The notes beneath the pieces are model-generated. The model was not told the origin of the DNA. It worked only from the letters and a program-made list of their open reading frames with translations, and searched no databases. A DNA stretch of 64,000 nucleotides from Euborellia annulipes. Taxonomy: Eukaryota; Arthropoda; Insecta; Dermaptera; Anisolabididae. The stretch covers positions 84,139-148,138 of the forward strand of contig JAKCPI010005371.1 in assembly GCA_023213315.1 (NCBI GenBank). The letters run 5' to 3'. Below are positions 63,922-64,000 of the stretch, one piece after another. The first letter of the stretch is position 1, and each line of letters opens with the position of its first letter. A program made the position numbers and the translations under genes.

Positions 63922-64000
63922 TTATTATATGTGCCCGGCGCCCCCACCCTGCCCTCCGCCCTGGAGCCGCCGCTCCACTCGCTCCTCGGTCGCTACGCCA

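Larger units (their letters stand above)
61207..64000. mobile_element. Outer hAT-like element, runs off the window
   Basis: Left end CAGTGGCGTAGCAAGGATTT followed by TGGCGCC. The last bases of the window, CGGTCGCTACGCCA, are the complement, lacking only the expected CTG beyond the edge. Subterminal TGGAGCGGC and GCCGCCGCTCCA also pair. Almost all of the span is later insertions; the element itself is only a few hundred bases. Confidence 0.7.

Overview
This 64 kb window looks like AT-rich, gene-poor nuclear DNA from an animal, most likely an invertebrate and plausibly an arthropod. The reasons are the eukaryotic repeat content (SINEs with tRNA- and 5S-like heads, non-LTR retrotransposon tails, hAT, mariner, piggyBac and Harbinger-like DNA elements), many microsatellites, and the absence of any bacterial-style gene run. 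The species call is an inference. I recognise no host protein-coding gene, tRNA or rRNA gene. Every protein-like reading frame I can identify is a decayed transposon piece. The window is probably intergenic or intronic.

The commonest component is a repeat I call the A-repeat, about 650-690 bp when complete, with roughly 25 full, partial or terminal-only copies from base 136 to 60.9 kb. One end is a palindrome built on ACTTTCTCTTACC with a TATATA centre. The other end is a larger hairpin (TCTGGTGTGAC...GTCACACCAGA) whose core is the same ACTTTCTCTTACC and its complement. Around it lie retroposons, many with clear target-site duplications (TSDs): SINE-B and SINE-C (tRNA-like heads, shared central core), SINE-D (about 520 bp, tRNA-like head), SINE-G (about 233 bp, GAA tail), SINE-M (175 bp) and a 5S rRNA-like SINE.

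Layout. 0-16 kb: A-repeats, a 612 bp palindromic TA element, LINE fragments at 5.1, 7.9 and 9.9 kb, SINEs, a mariner-like MITE and an inverted element with hammerhead-like cores at 12.1-12.9 kb. 16-24 kb: A-repeats (one split by a LINE tail), SINE-C, SINE-G and the 5S-like SINE. 24-27 kb: an older repeat split by a 2.1 kb CACTG-ended element; its empty site is preserved at 3.5 kb. 28-36 kb: A-repeats, SINE-D and SINE-C with perfect TSDs. 36-48 kb: hAT MITEs, a LINE tail inside a foldback element, a deeply nested A-repeat (40.9-43.7 kb), and a SINE-D holding two later insertions. 47.6-53.3 kb: two Harbinger-like elements (one holding an RTE-like LINE tail), a 300 bp palindrome, a piggyBac-like element and an 11-unit tandem array of 144/145 bp. 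54-64 kb: hAT MITEs, a rearranged transposase remnant, LINE tails and a nested stack that runs off the window end.

The parts do not form a pathway. They form a stratigraphy: element inside element, with TSDs and empty sites giving the order of insertion. A few GC-richer stretches without recognised repeats (about 24.1-24.3, 31.9-32.2, 38.9 and 56.5-56.7 kb) are the best candidates for host sequence under constraint.
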